NCBI GenBank assembly: GCA_023053575.1
Contig: JAKZAP010000016.1
Span: 10,682,030-10,746,029 of the forward strand
Source of the DNA: Branchinecta lynchi
Lineage: Eukaryota > Arthropoda > Branchiopoda > Anostraca > Branchinectidae
Reading direction: 5' to 3'
Length of the DNA: 64,000 nt
Shown: piece by piece, positions 1-11,869 of the stretch
Layout: each line of letters begins with the position of its first letter
Numbering within the stretch: position 1 is the first letter of the stretch
Program-made: the position numbers and the translations under genes
The notes under the pieces: model-generated
What the model was told of the DNA's origin: nothing
Seen by the model: only the letters and a program-made list of their open reading frames with translations
Databases searched by the model: none

Positions 1-186
1 AGTGACTATTTCCAAGTTAGTTTGGTCGGATCCCTAATATGCCTGCCAAGTTTCATCGTCCTAGCATATCCGGAAGTTCTCTAACTTGCAAACACCGGAC
101 TAACCGACCGACAGACAGACCGACAGACCGACGGAAAAGTGATCGGTATATGGCACTTGGCCGGAAGAAGTGCCATAAAAAAAACA
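1..186 (+). mobile_element. Family B repeat, 3' end only (B0)
   Basis: This is the last part of a B element. It shows CCAAGTTTCATCGTCCTAGC, a GACCGACAGACC run, GATCGGTATATGGCACTTGG and a hairpin arm AAGTGCCATA followed by A residues. The window edge cuts off the rest. Short open frames across it are incidental. Confidence 0.8.
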
Positions 187-394
187 CTATATCGGTAGGG
201 ACGAGATTGACTTTGCAGCCAGTTGAACTTTATCCTTCTAAATCGTAGACATCGTGACTGGCGAAAACTTGCAACATTATCTTATATGATCTAGTTGGTA
301 TTATGAAGCTATCCGTAACTATTCAGCTTCAAAATACCATTGCCACTACTAATTATTGCGTAACTTTTTACATCATCATTTGTATCCGTTGCGT

Positions 395-1115
395 AACACT
401 TAATTCTAGCTTACAGTGATCAGACCATCATAATAGACCATTTTAGGATCTCATGAAAATCAGAAAATGACAATGTCTTAGCAACCGATTCTTATTTGCA
501 AGTCCCTCTCCCCTTGATAGACATGAACTAAACTTTTCTTTTCATAAAACACACCGGAAACAGACTGGGTGAACAAACTAAGAGAAGTCGGAAACCCCTC
601 AACGCCGGAGATGATTACGGTCTAACAACCGATTGTTACTTACAAGTCCCTGACATATCTCACAATTGGTTCCGTCTACTTTGTTTGAGTCTGTACCCTA
701 CCACTAAAACTTGTCAACCCTTCAAAGACTTAATTATAAGTTACAGATATAGACCATGGGGACTAATTTTCTTAACCTCAGATTTAACGAGACCAAATAA
801 AATGTGCACCGAATTGCACAAGTTTCTAGCCCCTCATGAAGCCGTTCTAGCAACCGATTCTTACTTACACATTCACCTCCCCCTCCCCTCCCCACGATCA
901 ATAGGATTAGGTACGCCAACTACCGAAGTTGCTAACCCCTCATCGCCAAAGATGATTATGGTCTAACAGCCATTTGTTGCTTACAAGTCCCCTACATGTC
1001 TCACGATTGGGATCGGCCGATTTTTGGTTTCAGTGTCTACCTTACTACTGAAGTTGTCAACCCCTGTTAACTTTAAAACTGTTGTATCTCACGAAGGAAT
1101 TTTGTACCAGAAAAC
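395..1115. repeat. Divergent tandem repeat, ~345-bp unit
   Basis: The motif AGCAACCGATTCTTACTTAC or a variant recurs near 480, 625, 848 and 965. Longer blocks match at about 345 bp, for example 590-770 against 935-1110, both with CGCC..AGATGATTA.GGTCTAAC and GTCAACCC. The copies are well diverged. No gene is seen in 187-1115. Confidence 0.55.
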
Positions 1116-1125
1116 GGATGACATA

Positions 1126-1700
1126 TACTTGGGGTCCCGTCAGTACCGCAACACGTCAGTTGACATAAACGTCAGTTCGCCACAGAATTCCGTCAGTACG
1201 CCAACATTTTCCGACAGTTCGCCTACACGTCAGTTGACCCCCAAAAATCCGTCAGTTGATCAACACGTCACTTCATCAACACGTCAGTTGACCAGCACGT
1301 CAGTTGGCCAACACGTCAGTTGCCCTACACGTCAGTTGATCAAACGTCAGTTCGCCTACTGTCAGTTGACATAAACGTCAGTAGACATACACGTCAGTTC
1401 ACCTAATCCTAAAATCCGACAGTTCAGCTACAAGTCAGTTCGACTACCGTCAGTTCGCCTACCGTCACTTCACATAAGCGTCAGTTGGTATAAACGTCAG
1501 TTGGCATAAACGTCAGTTGGTATAAACGTCAGCTGGCATAAACGTCAGTTCACACACACTTTCCGGAAGTTTGCTCACATGTTGTTGTCGACGGGATAGT
1601 TACGGAAGCTCGCCCAGGGGATTAATAAGAGAAGCCGACAATTCACTTTTAATGAGGGCAAAAATTAAGTCAGGAGCCTCTCGTCAATTCTGACAGTTTT
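1126..1700 (-). repeat. Unit S copy 1 with 16-bp minisatellite
   Basis: About 26 units of consensus ACGTCAGTTGACATAA lie in 1138-1555. They begin next to GTACCGCAACACGTCAGT, which matches in reverse the end of the two other S copies. The flank to about 1690 matches, in reverse complement, the sequence before the minisatellite in those copies (shared core GTCGGCTTCT.TTATTAATCC). The open frame rich in Ser-Val-Thr-Arg-Gln is a by-product of the repeat. Confidence 0.8.
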
Positions 1701-1893
1701 GGTTCACGTTACGAAAGAAAGAATACGGTTGGTAGACACCAGGGAAAACTCTCAATGTAATTGATAGCTTCGCTAAGCTGGGGTCAGGGAGGCGAATCAG
1801 GACAGTCGGTTCTGATAAATATATTTTGAAGAGAGCTAGCTTACAACTTCAAGATATAAGTACTAATTGCTGGGCAACTAAAACACAATTAGA
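1701..1893. other. No recognised feature
   Basis: I see no gene or recognised repeat between unit S and the next B element. Confidence 0.4.
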
Positions 1894-3127
1894 TTTTTAT
1901 GGCACTTGCAGCTCCGCTCAAGTGCCATATACCGATCACTTTTTGGTCGGTCGGTTCACTGTTCTCGAGTTAGGGTACTTCCAGAAGTTCTAGGACGATG
2001 AAACTTGGCAAGCATATTAGGGACCCGACCAAACTAACTTGGAAATAGCCACTTGACCGATCCGACCATCGTGGGGGGAGGGGGAGGTGGCGGAATCCAG
2101 AAAACAGGAGCATGCATAACTTTCGAAGAGGTGATCGGATCTTAATGAAACTTGATATCTGGAAAGACCTTGTGTCTCAGATATCTCGTATCAAGTCCGG
2201 ACCGGATCCGATGAATGGGGGGGGGGGGGGGAGAGTTGGAGGGGGGAACTGGAAATCGCGTGAAACTCTTAGAGTGGAGCGATCCGGATGAAACTTAGTG
2301 GCAAGAACACGCTCTAGATAAACAACTGACAGAACTGTATCGGATTCGGACACTATGGGGGGAGCTGGAGGGGGGTTCCGGAATTCCGGCGATCCGTAGT
2401 TAATGTACTTCTAGGTGGACTAGAACGATAAAACTTGGTAGGCATATCAGGGACCCGACCAGATTAACTTGGAAACAGTCACTCCCCCATCCGACAGTCG
2501 TGGGGGAGGGGAGACGGCGGAATCCGGGAATTAGTGGCATGCATAACTTTCGAACGGGTTATCGGATCTTAATGAAACTTGATATCTTGAAAGATCCCAT
2601 GTCTCAGATGTCCCGTTTCAAGTCCGGACCAGATCCGATCAACTGGGGGGAGGGGTCGGAGGGGAGAACCGGAAATGTTGTGACGCGCATAGAGTGGAGC
2701 GATCACGATGAAACTTGGTGGGAAGTACAGGCACAAGTCCTAGGTACGTTACTGACAGAATCGAACCGGATTTGAGGGGGAAGGGGGGGAAGTCCGGAAT
2801 TCCGGTGATCGTGAGTTAAGATACTTCCAGATGTGCTAGAACCATAAAACTTTGCTGGAGTATTAGAAACTTGACATCATTGGGTTAGAGATCACCATTC
2901 CTTAAAGAACTCATCTTAACCGCAAAATACAAAAACACTTTTAAGCAAAATTTACTTTTTCACGATCGCCATGTACATAATCCTTATTGACTCAAGGGTT
3001 TTTCTTAGAAATTAATTTTCAGCACCCTTATAGTGCGAATCTTAACCAAAAAGTGGAAACAATACTTCTGACCATCACTTTCATCTGACCCAGCCTTGCA
3101 AGTGCCATTTGAGCTTCCAGCTCTTAC
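1894..3127 (-). mobile_element. Family B repeat, near full length (B1)
   Basis: The left end is the terminal hairpin (TTTTTATGGCACTTGC ... CAAGTGCCATATACCGATC). The right end is the 5' signature CAAGTGCCATTTGAGCTTCC followed by AGCTCTTA. Between them, blocks with GATGAAACTTGG recur, separated by G-rich runs and CCGGA.TCCGG palindromes. The 5' end abuts the A1 element directly. Confidence 0.8.
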
Positions 3128-4060
3128 TTTTGGGATCCCAAAATGTAAGTGGAGGGATACCTATGACATCGCAAAAGTTGTCCGTCTGTCTGTCCGTCCG
3201 TCTGTAAGCACGATAACTCTCGAAGGAAATGACATATTTTGATGAAACTTGGTTTGAGGATTCGTTGGGTCGTCGGACAAGTCAAGTTCGAAGATGGGCT
3301 TTGTAGCCCTACATTTAGGGGTGGGGGGGGGGGGTTTCAAATTAAGGGGCAAACAAAATATTTTGAAACAGCTACTGTGATAGTCGATTGTGGAGTAAGA
3401 AGACATGTTGAACGCGATGGTGAAAATCATTTTGTTATCGAACAAGTAGTTCGCCCGGAATCCGGCCCAAACCCGAAAGTTTGTTAAAAGTAAAAGTTTT
3501 ATTGTAGGCTGATTAGATGTTCGATTTAGGGGTAGGAAGACAAGCTGAACACGGTGGTGAAAACCATTTTCTCGACGGACAAGTAGTTCGACCGGAATCC
3601 GGCCCAAACCGGAAAGTTTGTTAAAATTAAAAGTTTTAGTTGAAGTTGATTAGATGTTCGATTTAGGGCAAGTAGACATGCTGAACACTTATGGGAAAAC
3701 AATTTTCTATCCGGACATGTAGTTCGCCCGGAATCCGGCCAAAACCGGAAAATTGGTAGAAGTTAAAGTTTTATTTCTAGTTGATCAGATAACCAATTTA
3801 GGGGTAAGAAGAGATGCTGAATCCGTGTGTGACAATCATATTTTAACCGGACATATAGTTCGACCGGAATCCGGCTGGAGTCGGAAAATGTGTTATAAGC
3901 TAAATTTTTATTTGAAGTTGATTAGATGTTCATTATTGGGGAAAGAAGATACCCTGAGTTCATTTTTGAGCTTTCTTTTTTTTCACCGGACAATTAGTTC
4001 TCGGGTTTGGCCGAAATCGGGAAATTGGCGGTAGTGGTAGGAAGTTTTTCTCAGATGATT
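2862..4060. repeat. Duplicated block, copy 1 (partner 5285-6480)
   Basis: From TTAGAAACTTGACATCATTG onward this block matches 5285-6480 almost base for base, including the B/A junction. The junction of the second copy with unit S at 5284 marks the duplication edge. Confidence 0.8.
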
Positions 4061-4520
4061 AGCTATTTGGCTTGTTGATTAGAGGATGGGTGTAGTGGTA
4101 AGGAGGCATGCTGAACTTATGTGTCAATATTCCACGCAGGAAAAATAGTTCGGGCTCCGGCCAAAACCTAAAGATTCGTTAAAAGTTAAAGTTTTATCTG
4201 TAGTGTATTGTAAGGTAGTATATAGTACATAACGGACAAGAACTTCGCCAAGAACCAGGCAGAAACCGGAAAATATGTGAGCAGTAAGGCAGCTGGAAGT
4301 TTTGATCAATTTCGTCAAAGTATATACGACTTATAGGAGTAAACACGCACGCTGAATCCATGTCTGAACTTAGTTTTCTCAAATGATTAGCCATTGACCT
4401 TAATCTGTTTCTAAATTCCAGTTAAAATTGGTTGGCGAAGACCGGATATTTATCTACAAGATCCAACTGTCTGGATCAGATATGAAATTTATGGGATCCC
4501 GTCGAAACCTTTGGTCTTGT
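3128..4520 (-). mobile_element. Family A repeat (A1)
   Basis: It begins with the 3' palindrome TTTTGGGATCCCAAAA and ends with the inverted 5' signature CCTTTGGTCTTGT. Near the left end are the GACGGAC-type runs and GATGAAACTTGG of the shared 3' module in reverse. Five or more ~136-bp monomers follow, each with a CCGGAATCCGGCC core. Confidence 0.85.
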
Positions 4521-4734
4521 TTGAAGACAATAGAGGAAGCACTGGCCAAGAGCCAAGAGAAAAGAGTTCGTCCCTCACTGTTTCCGGTACCCTTTCGGAA
4601 AAGATTGAGAATCACTGGCACATTTTGGTCCTTCACCTTGCGATGGTTGTTAAGCCCTTATTTGTGTTTAATTATACGTTCACCTCATATTTTTCAGTTT
4701 CCGTTTGACTAGCCCCGTCTGCCGAATCTGATTG
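4521..4734. repeat. Spacer between A1 and unit S, also at 9352-9559
   Basis: This sequence (starting TTGAAGACAATAGAGGAAGC) occurs only in the two duplicated blocks. It is open in several frames but has no recognisable protein. Confidence 0.5.
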
Positions 4735-5284
4735 CAAGCTCCCGGTGATTCTTAACTAATTTTACCCTCATCAATATGTGCAAATGTCGGCTTCTTTTTA
4801 TTAATCCTCTGGGTTTTATTCCCTCTGCTTAATTGCTTTCGGTGACCCAGTCGACTTCGAACTAATAGGCGGGTCTGAATCTCTGGGGGTGGTGACGGAT
4901 TTTGTAGGCGAAGTGAAGTTTATGTCAACTGACGTTTATGTCAACTGACGTTTATGTCAACTGACGTTTATGTCAACTGACGGTAAGCGAACTGACGTGT
5001 AGGGGAACTGACGTGTAGCTGAACTGACGTGTTGACGAACTGACGGATTTCTAAAATAGGTGAACTGACGGTGACTGAACTGACGTTTATGTCAACTGAC
5101 GTTTATGTCAACTGACGGTAGGCGAACTGGCATGTAGTGCAACTGACGTTTAGGGGAACTGACGTGTAGACGAACTGACGTGTAGTGGAACTGACGTGTA
5201 GGGGAACTGACGTGTTGACGAACTGTCGGATTTTTCGTTTAGGCGAACTGACGTTTATGCGAACTGACGTGTTGCGGTAGTGAC
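4735..5284 (+). repeat. Unit S copy 2 with 16-bp minisatellite
   Basis: A non-repeated head is followed at 4916-5283 by about 23 units near GTCAACTGACGTTTAT, with variants GTAG.GGAACTGACGT. It ends at TTGCGGTAGTGACAGCGACC. Each unit carries TGACGT. Confidence 0.85.
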
Positions 5285-5553
5285 AGCGACCCTTAGAAAC
5301 TTGACATCATTGGGTTAGAGATCACCATTCCTTAAAGAACTCATCTTAACCGCAAAATACAAAAACACTTTTAAGCAAAATCTACTTTTTCACGCCATGT
5401 ACATGATCCTTTTTGCCTCAAGGTTTTTTCTTAGAAATTAATTTTCAGCACCCTTATAGTGCGAATCTTAACCAAAAAGTGGAAACAATACTTCTGACCA
5501 TCACTTTCATCTGACCCAGTCTTGCAAGTGCCATTCGAGCTTCCAGCTCTTAC
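5285..5553 (-). mobile_element. Family B repeat, 5' part (B2)
   Basis: It is the second copy of the 5' end of B1. It ends with CAAGTGCCATTCGAGCTTCC AGCTCTTA and abuts A2. Confidence 0.75.
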
Positions 5554-6480
5554 TTTTGGGATCCCAAAACGTAAGTGGAGGGATACCTATGACATCGCAA
5601 AAGTTGCCCGTCTGTCTGTCCGTCCGTCTGTAAGCACGATAACTCTCGAAGGGAATGAGATATTTTGATGAAACTTGGTGTGAGAATTCGTTGGGTCGTC
5701 GGACAAGTCAAGTTCGAAGATGGGCTTTGTAGCCCTACATTTAGGGGTGGGGGAGGGGTTTCAAATTAAGGGGCAAACAAAATATTTTGAAACAGCTAAT
5801 GTGATAGTCGATTATGGGGTAAGAAGACATGCTGAACGTGATGGAGAAAATCATTTTGTTATCGAACAAGTAGTTCGCCCGGAATCCGGCCCAAACCCGA
5901 AAGTTTGTTAAAAGTAAAAGTTTTATTGTAAGCTGATTAGATGTTCGATGTAGGGGTAGGAAGACACGCTGAACACGGTGGTGAAAACCATTTTCTCGAC
6001 GGACAAGTAGTTCGACCGGAATCCGGCACAAACCAGAAAGTTTGTTAAAATTAAAAGTTTTAGTTGAAGTTGATTAGATATTCGATTTAGGGCAAGAAGA
6101 CATGCTGAACACTTATGTGAAAACAATTTTCTATCCGGACATGTAGTTCGCCCGGAATCCGGCCGAAACCGGAAAATCGGTAGAAGTTAAAGTTTTATTT
6201 CTAGTTGATCAGATAACCAATTTAGGGGTAAGAAGAGATGCTGAATCCGTGTGTGACAATCATATTTTACCCGGACATATAGTTCGACCGGAATCCGGCT
6301 GGAGTAGGAAAATGTGTTATAAGCTAAATTTTTATTTGAAGTTGATTAGATGTTCATTATTGGGGAAAGAAGATACCCTGAGTTCATTTTTTAGCTTTCT
6401 TTTTTTTTCGCCGGATAATTAGTTCTGGGGTTTGGCCGAAATCGGGAAATTGGCGGTAGTGGTAAGAAGTTTTTCTCAGA
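5285..6480. repeat. Duplicated block, copy 2 (partner 2862-4060)
   Basis: It is near identical to 2862-4060, with a few point differences and small indels. Confidence 0.8.
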
Positions 6481-6630
6481 TGATTAGCTATTTGGCCTTA
6501 ATCTGTTTCTGAATTTTAATTGTAAAAATGTTCAAGGAGTCTGGCGATGACTGGATCTGGCTAAGACAAGACCCAGTTGTCTGGATCAGATATTGAATTT
6601 TTGGGATCCCATCGAAACCTTTGGTCTTGT
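5554..6630 (-). mobile_element. Family A repeat (A2)
   Basis: It opens with TTTTGGGATCCCAAAACG and closes with TGGGATCCCATCGAAACCTT then TGGTCTTGT. It has fewer internal monomers than A1. Confidence 0.85.
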
Positions 6631-6675
6631 TTTTCATCGCTGAGGGATAGCCAGGCCTATGAGACTAATGATTGA

Positions 6676-8043
6676 GACCGATCACAATTCCGTCCGTCGG
6701 TCTGTCGGTCGCGTCCGGTTTTTTTGTCACATTTTTTCGAATTAGGGTACTTCCCGATGTACTAGGACAATGAAACTTGGCAGGCATATCAGCAACCCAA
6801 CCAAACTAACCTGGAAATAATCAATTTCCAATCCGACCATAGTGGGGGAGTGGAGGGCGGTGCGAACTTGAAGATTGAGGGCAGTTTGTCACACTTTTTC
6901 GAGTTAGGGTACTTCCAGATGTGATAGGACCATGAAACTTGGCAGGCATATCAGGGAACCGACCAAACAAACTTAGAAATAATCAGTTTTCCGATCCGAC
7001 CATCTCGGGGGGGGGAGGGCGGGGGAATCCGGGAAATTGAGCAGTGTGTAACTTCCGAACGGGTGATCGGATTTGGAATGAAACTTAGTAACTGAATAGA
7101 TTATAAATGTCTGATGTCCCGCTTAAAGTCTTGACCAGATTCGAAAGCTAGGGGGGAGTTGGGGGGGGGGAGACCGGAAATCAGGAGAAACGGTTAGAAT
7201 GGAGGGATCGGAGTGAAACTTACTGGGAAGAACAAACATCTGCTCCAGGTTAATCTTTTACAGAGTTGGACTGGATCCGGACACTTGGGGGGTGGGGGTG
7301 TAGGGAGTTTCCCGGAATTCCAGTTTTTGGGGATTTACATGACGTAACTTGGCAGGCATATCAGGGAGCCGTTCAAACTGACTTGGAAATAAAAAAAAAT
7401 CTTCGACATGATAATCTTAGGGGGGACTGGAGGGAGGGAAATCCTGAATATTGAGTCATGCGCAACTTTGGAACGGGCGATCGGATTCGAGTGAAATTTA
7501 ATAAATGAACAGAGGACATACCCTGTGGCTATCTTCGTCATTTCCGGATCGGATCCGACAACTGTTGAGGGGGGGGGGGGAATACTAGACCCGCTTAGAC
7601 TGGTGTGATCGGGATCGAACATTGTAGAATAACAAACAGATGCTCTGGGCATCATTTACAGAACCGGATTGGCTCCGGGTATTGTGGGTGGAGTTGGAGG
7701 AGGGGGGGTCTGGGGTTCCGGTGATCGCGAGTTAAGGTACTTCCAGATGAGCTAGGACGACGAAACTTCGCTGGAATATTACATATTCAACAAGATTTGC
7801 TTATAAATAGCTACTTCCCAAATCCGATTATACCGTATGAACCTTGACCGCAAAGTAAGAAAAATACTTTTAAGCAAAATATGTATGTTCATGGTCCTCA
7901 TCAGCCAAGTGTCATTTTTGCCTCAAGGGTTTTGCTTACAAATGAAGTTCTAGCCCCCTTACAGCGCGTATCTTAACCGCAAAGTTCTTTTGATGAAAAA
8001 TATATCTTAACCCCTGCAAGTGCCATATGAGCTTACAGCTCTT
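6676..8043 (-). mobile_element. Family B repeat (B3)
   Basis: The 3' end has lost its hairpin and starts at GACCGATCACAATTCCGTCC. The block GAATTAGGGTACTTCC then GATGAAACTTGG-like sequence occurs twice (about 6730 and 6900). The right end is GCAAGTGCCATATGAGCTTA CAGCTCTT, the 5' hairpin. Confidence 0.8.
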
Positions 8044-8324
8044 GTTTTGTTTTTATGAATTTTTCGGAACTATTGGAATAATAGCTATTTCTGGGTAGAA
8101 AATTTATTGATGTTAGGCTCTAATGTGGATAATGTGGCTCTATATTAGAAACTTTTTATTTTAGCAGACAGAAATATATTTTTTTTACTTTTTTAATTTA
8201 TTCTGAAGGGGGAGCTTGAAAGTAAAAGGCTCATTAAGAACTAACTTGTGAATGGGACTGGTGATTGCATTACTATCAATTAACAGAAAATTCTAGTTTT
8301 ATCTACTATTTTGGAGGGCTACTC
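8044..8324. other. No recognised feature
   Basis: This is an AT-rich stretch between two repeats with no gene seen. Confidence 0.4.
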
Positions 8325-9351
8325 TTGGGATCCCGCACCTATGACTTCGTAAGAGTTGGCCGTCTCTCCTCTGTTAGCACGATAACTCTCGTAGGGGTTG
8401 AGATATTTCGTTCAAATTTGGCATAAAGAATCTTTGGGTCAAAGTACAGGTCAATTTCGAAGATGGGGTCTGTAGCCCTATATTTAGGGGTCGGGAGGGG
8501 GTGAAATTAAGGGACGAAAAAATAGTTTAGAATCTAATAAGAGAATCGATTCAGAGATAAGGAGACATGCTGAATCCGAATATGAAAATTATTCTCTCGC
8601 CGGACAAGTAGTTCACCGTGAATCCGGCAAAAACAGGAAAATTTCTGAAAAAGAAATGTTTAATCTGAAGTAGATTAGAGGTTCAGTTTAGGGGTAAGAA
8701 GACACACTGAACACGTATTAAACAAATTTTTTTTCGCCGGACAAGTAGTCCGCCTGGGATCCGGCCCAAACCGGAAAATTTGTATAACATAAAAGTTGTA
8801 TTTGAGCTTGATTAGATGTTCGATTCAGGCTTAAGAAGACATGCTGCATCCGCATCTGGCAATTATTTTCTACCCGGACATATTCTCCCGGAATCCGGCT
8901 GAAAAAGTTAAGTTTTGAAAAAGTAAACGTTTTTATCTGAAGTTGATTAGAGGATGGGTGTATTGGTAAGGAGGCATGCTGAACTTATGTGTCAATATTC
9001 CACGCCGGACAAATAGTTCGGGCTCCGGCCAAAACATGAAGATTCGTTAAAAGTTAAAGTTTTATCGGTAGTATATTGTAAGGTAGTATATAGTACATAA
9101 CGGACAAGAAGCTCGCCAAGAACCAGGCAGAAACCGGAAAATATGTGAGCAGTAAGGCAGCTGGAAGTTTTGATCAATTTCGTCAAAGTATATACGACTT
9201 ATAGGAGTAAACACGCAAGCTGAATCCACGTCTCTCTGTTTCTAAATTCCAGTTAAAATTGGTTGGCGAAGACCGGATATTTATCTACAAGATCCAACTG
9301 TCTGGATGAGATATGAAATGTGTGGGATCCCGTCGAAACCTTTGGTCTTGT
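8325..9351 (-). mobile_element. Family A repeat (A3)
   Basis: The 3' palindrome is partly lost (TTGGGATCCCGCACC) and the GACGGAC run is shortened. The 5' end is intact (GTGGGATCCCGTCGAAACCT then TTGGTCTTGT). The last ~400 bp match A1. Confidence 0.8.
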
Positions 9352-10136
9352 TTGAAGACAATAGAGGAAGCACTGGCCAAGAGCCAAGAGAAAAGAGTTC
9401 GTCCCTCACTGTTTCCAGTACCCTTTCGGAAAAGATTGAGAATCACTGGCACATTTTGGTCCTTCACCTTGCGATGGTTGTTAAGCCCTAATTTGTGTCT
9501 AATTATACGTTCACCTCATATTTTTCAGTTTTCGTTTGACTAGCCCCGTCTGCCGCATCTGATTGCAAGCTCCCGGTGATTCTTAACTTATTTTACCCTC
9601 ATCAATATGCGCAAATGTCGGCTTCTTTTTATTAATCCCCTGGGTTTTATTCCCTCTGCTTAATTGCTTTCGGTGACCCAGTCGACTTCGAACTAATAGG
9701 CGGGTCTGAATCTCTGGGGGTGGTGACGGATTTTGTAGGCGAAGTGACGTTTATGTCAACTGACGTTTATGTCAACTGACGTTTATGTCAACTGACGTTT
9801 ATGTCAACTGACGTTTATGTCAACTGACGGTAAGCGAACTGACGTGTAGGGGAACTGACGTGTAGCTGAACTGACGTGTTGGCGAACAGACGGATTTCTA
9901 AAATAGGTGAACTGACGGTGACTGAACTGACGTTTATGTCAACTGACGTTTATGTCAACTGACGGTAGGAGAACTGACGTGTAGTGCAACTGACGTTTAG
10001 GTGAACTGACGTGTAGACGAACTGACGTGTAGCGGAACTGACGTGTAGGGGAACTGACGTGTTGACGAACTGTCGGATTTTTCGTTTGGGCGAACTGACG
10101 TTTATGCGAACTGACGTGTTGCGGTAGTGACAGCGA
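8947..10136. repeat. Duplicated block, copy 2 (partner 4081-5284)
   Basis: It contains the end of A3, the spacer and unit S copy 3, in the same order as the first block. Confidence 0.8.
9560..10136 (+). repeat. Unit S copy 3 with 16-bp minisatellite
   Basis: About 25 units of the ACTGACGT minisatellite lie at 9735-10134. The copy has two or three more GTCAACTGACGTTTAT units than copy 2. It ends at TTGCGGTAGTGACAGCGACC. Confidence 0.85.
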
Positions 10137-10740
10137 CCCGAAAAATGGTTTGATGAAACGAAAGCTTGTCTGCATAACTTCAGATAGTCCTCTCTGACAT
10201 AGGCTACAGAACTCCACCTCACTTCACACACTGTAGGGCAGGGGTGGCGCGAAGCACTCAGGCCAGGGGGGGGGTGAGACCCCTCATTTCAACGACTCCT
10301 ATATCGTAATATACGAATCGCAAGTACCAACAAAATAGAACTGTTGCCACTACGCGGCAATGGCGCACGTTCCCCACCAACAAATAATAAAGCCGGTGTA
10401 AAATTAGCTGTAATGCATCAGCTGAAATTATTCTTGTAATCAAAATTTGTGTATACATACCTTCATAGCCTCAGCTTTGCATTTCAGCTTTCGACAAAGA
10501 GGAAAGCTTTCAACGCCTGTACCCGGGACAAATTAAAGCAAGCGCCGCAGGGAAATTTTTTTAATCTGCTTTTGTCTAGAACGCCTTTGACATGTTTCAA
10601 GTCTAAAAAATTCCAAGCAAAATCGCCAAGCAAATGACACACCGTTTCTTTAAATAGAGAATACTATGAGTGCCACAGGCGAAATTTTGTGACACGCCGA
10701 GGAGCAGAGCGTCTTTTGCGATCCCACTGAGAAGGAAAAT
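10137..10740. other. No recognised feature
   Basis: No gene is seen. A short G-run sits near 10266. Open frames up to 66 codons have no recognisable protein. Confidence 0.4.
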
Positions 10741-11170
10741 TAGCTATGAAATCACAAATCTGTCCGTCGAAAAAAGTTACAAAATATTGGCCATAGAAAA
10801 CAAAGCAGACATAAAGTAGATTTGTTGCGAATTAACAGCAAAAAAAAGTAGTTTTTAGTTCAAGACACTCTTATTCAGAAACAAAACGCGGAAAATGGTT
10901 TGCCAGTGCAATAAAAAAGAAATTCGGATTTATGGATGAATGATGAGTAAGATGAAAAGTAAAGAATAGCTATGAAATCACGACTATGTCCATCGAAAAA
11001 AGAGACAAAATAGTGCCGATCGAAAACAAAATAGATTTGTTCCGAACTCTAATAGCAAAAAAAGTAATTTTCACGTTAGAAAACACACTTCCTCAGAAAT
11101 GAAACGAGGAAAACAGGTTTGCCAGTGCATTTAAAAAAAAACTGGATTTACGGACGTAACAAACTTTTGG
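10741..11170. repeat. Tandem duplication, 226-bp unit, two copies
   Basis: AGCTATGAAATCAC recurs at 10742 and 10969. GTTTGCCAGTGCA recurs at the end of each unit. The copies are clearly diverged. Confidence 0.7.
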
Positions 11171-11199
11171 TCTTCGCCCGACAGGAGTTTACAGATAGA

Positions 11200-11836
11200 A
11201 CAAAACCAAAGGTGTCGATGGGATCCCAAAAATATAATATTTGCTTCAGACAATAGTGTCTTTTCTTCGCCAGATCCAGTTTTCGCCAGGCTAATCATCA
11301 GAGAAAACCAAGATCAGATATACCTCTATAAGTCATATCTATTTTGACGATACTAACCGAGACTTCTGTCGCTTTTGCCGGATTCCGGACGAACTACTTC
11401 TTCAGATAAGAAATGGTTTTCATCATCGTGTTCAGCACGTCTTCTTACACCTAAATCAACCATCTAATCAGCTTCATATAAAACTTTTACTTTTAATCAG
11501 CTTTCCGGTTTTTCCGGATTCCGGACGAACTACTTGTCCGGCGAGAAAATAGTTTTCATTATCGTGCTCAGCATGTCTTCTTACACCATAATCGACTATA
11601 ACATTAGCTGTTTAAAAATATTTTGTTTTTTCCTTAATTTGAACCCCCTCCCTCACCCCTAAATGTAGGGCTACAGAGCCCATCTACGAACTTGACCTTA
11701 CCCTTGACCCAATGAATCCTCACACCAAGTTTCATCAAAATATCTCATTCCCTTCGAGAGTTATAGCTCGCACAGACGGACAACTTTTGCGATATCATAG
11801 GTATCCCTCCCCTTACGTTTTGGGATCCCAAAAAAA
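11200..11836 (+). mobile_element. Family A repeat, short (A4)
   Basis: The 5' end is ACAAAACCAAAGGTGTCGAT then GGGATCCCAAAAAT. About two monomers remain before the 3' module. The 3' end is TTTTGGGATCCCAAAAA. A4 faces A5 across a 33-bp gap. Confidence 0.85.
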
Positions 11837-11869
11837 ACGTAGCTCAAGTCTCGTCGGCGAACCGACGTC

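Larger units (their letters stand above)
4081..5284. repeat. Duplicated block, copy 1 (partner 8947-10136)
   Basis: It starts at GAGGATGGGTGTAGTGGTAAG and runs through the end of A1, a shared spacer and unit S. The partner near 8947 is highly similar but lacks about 45 bp around 4362-4408. Confidence 0.8.

Noticed and set aside
1024..1374. 117-codon Ser/Thr/Gln-rich reading frame
   Set aside because: It is the translation of the 16-bp minisatellite; the inverse arrays are open in other frames too.
4916..5283. CRISPR-like array
   Set aside because: Units are contiguous 16-bp repeats without spacers, in a eukaryotic context.
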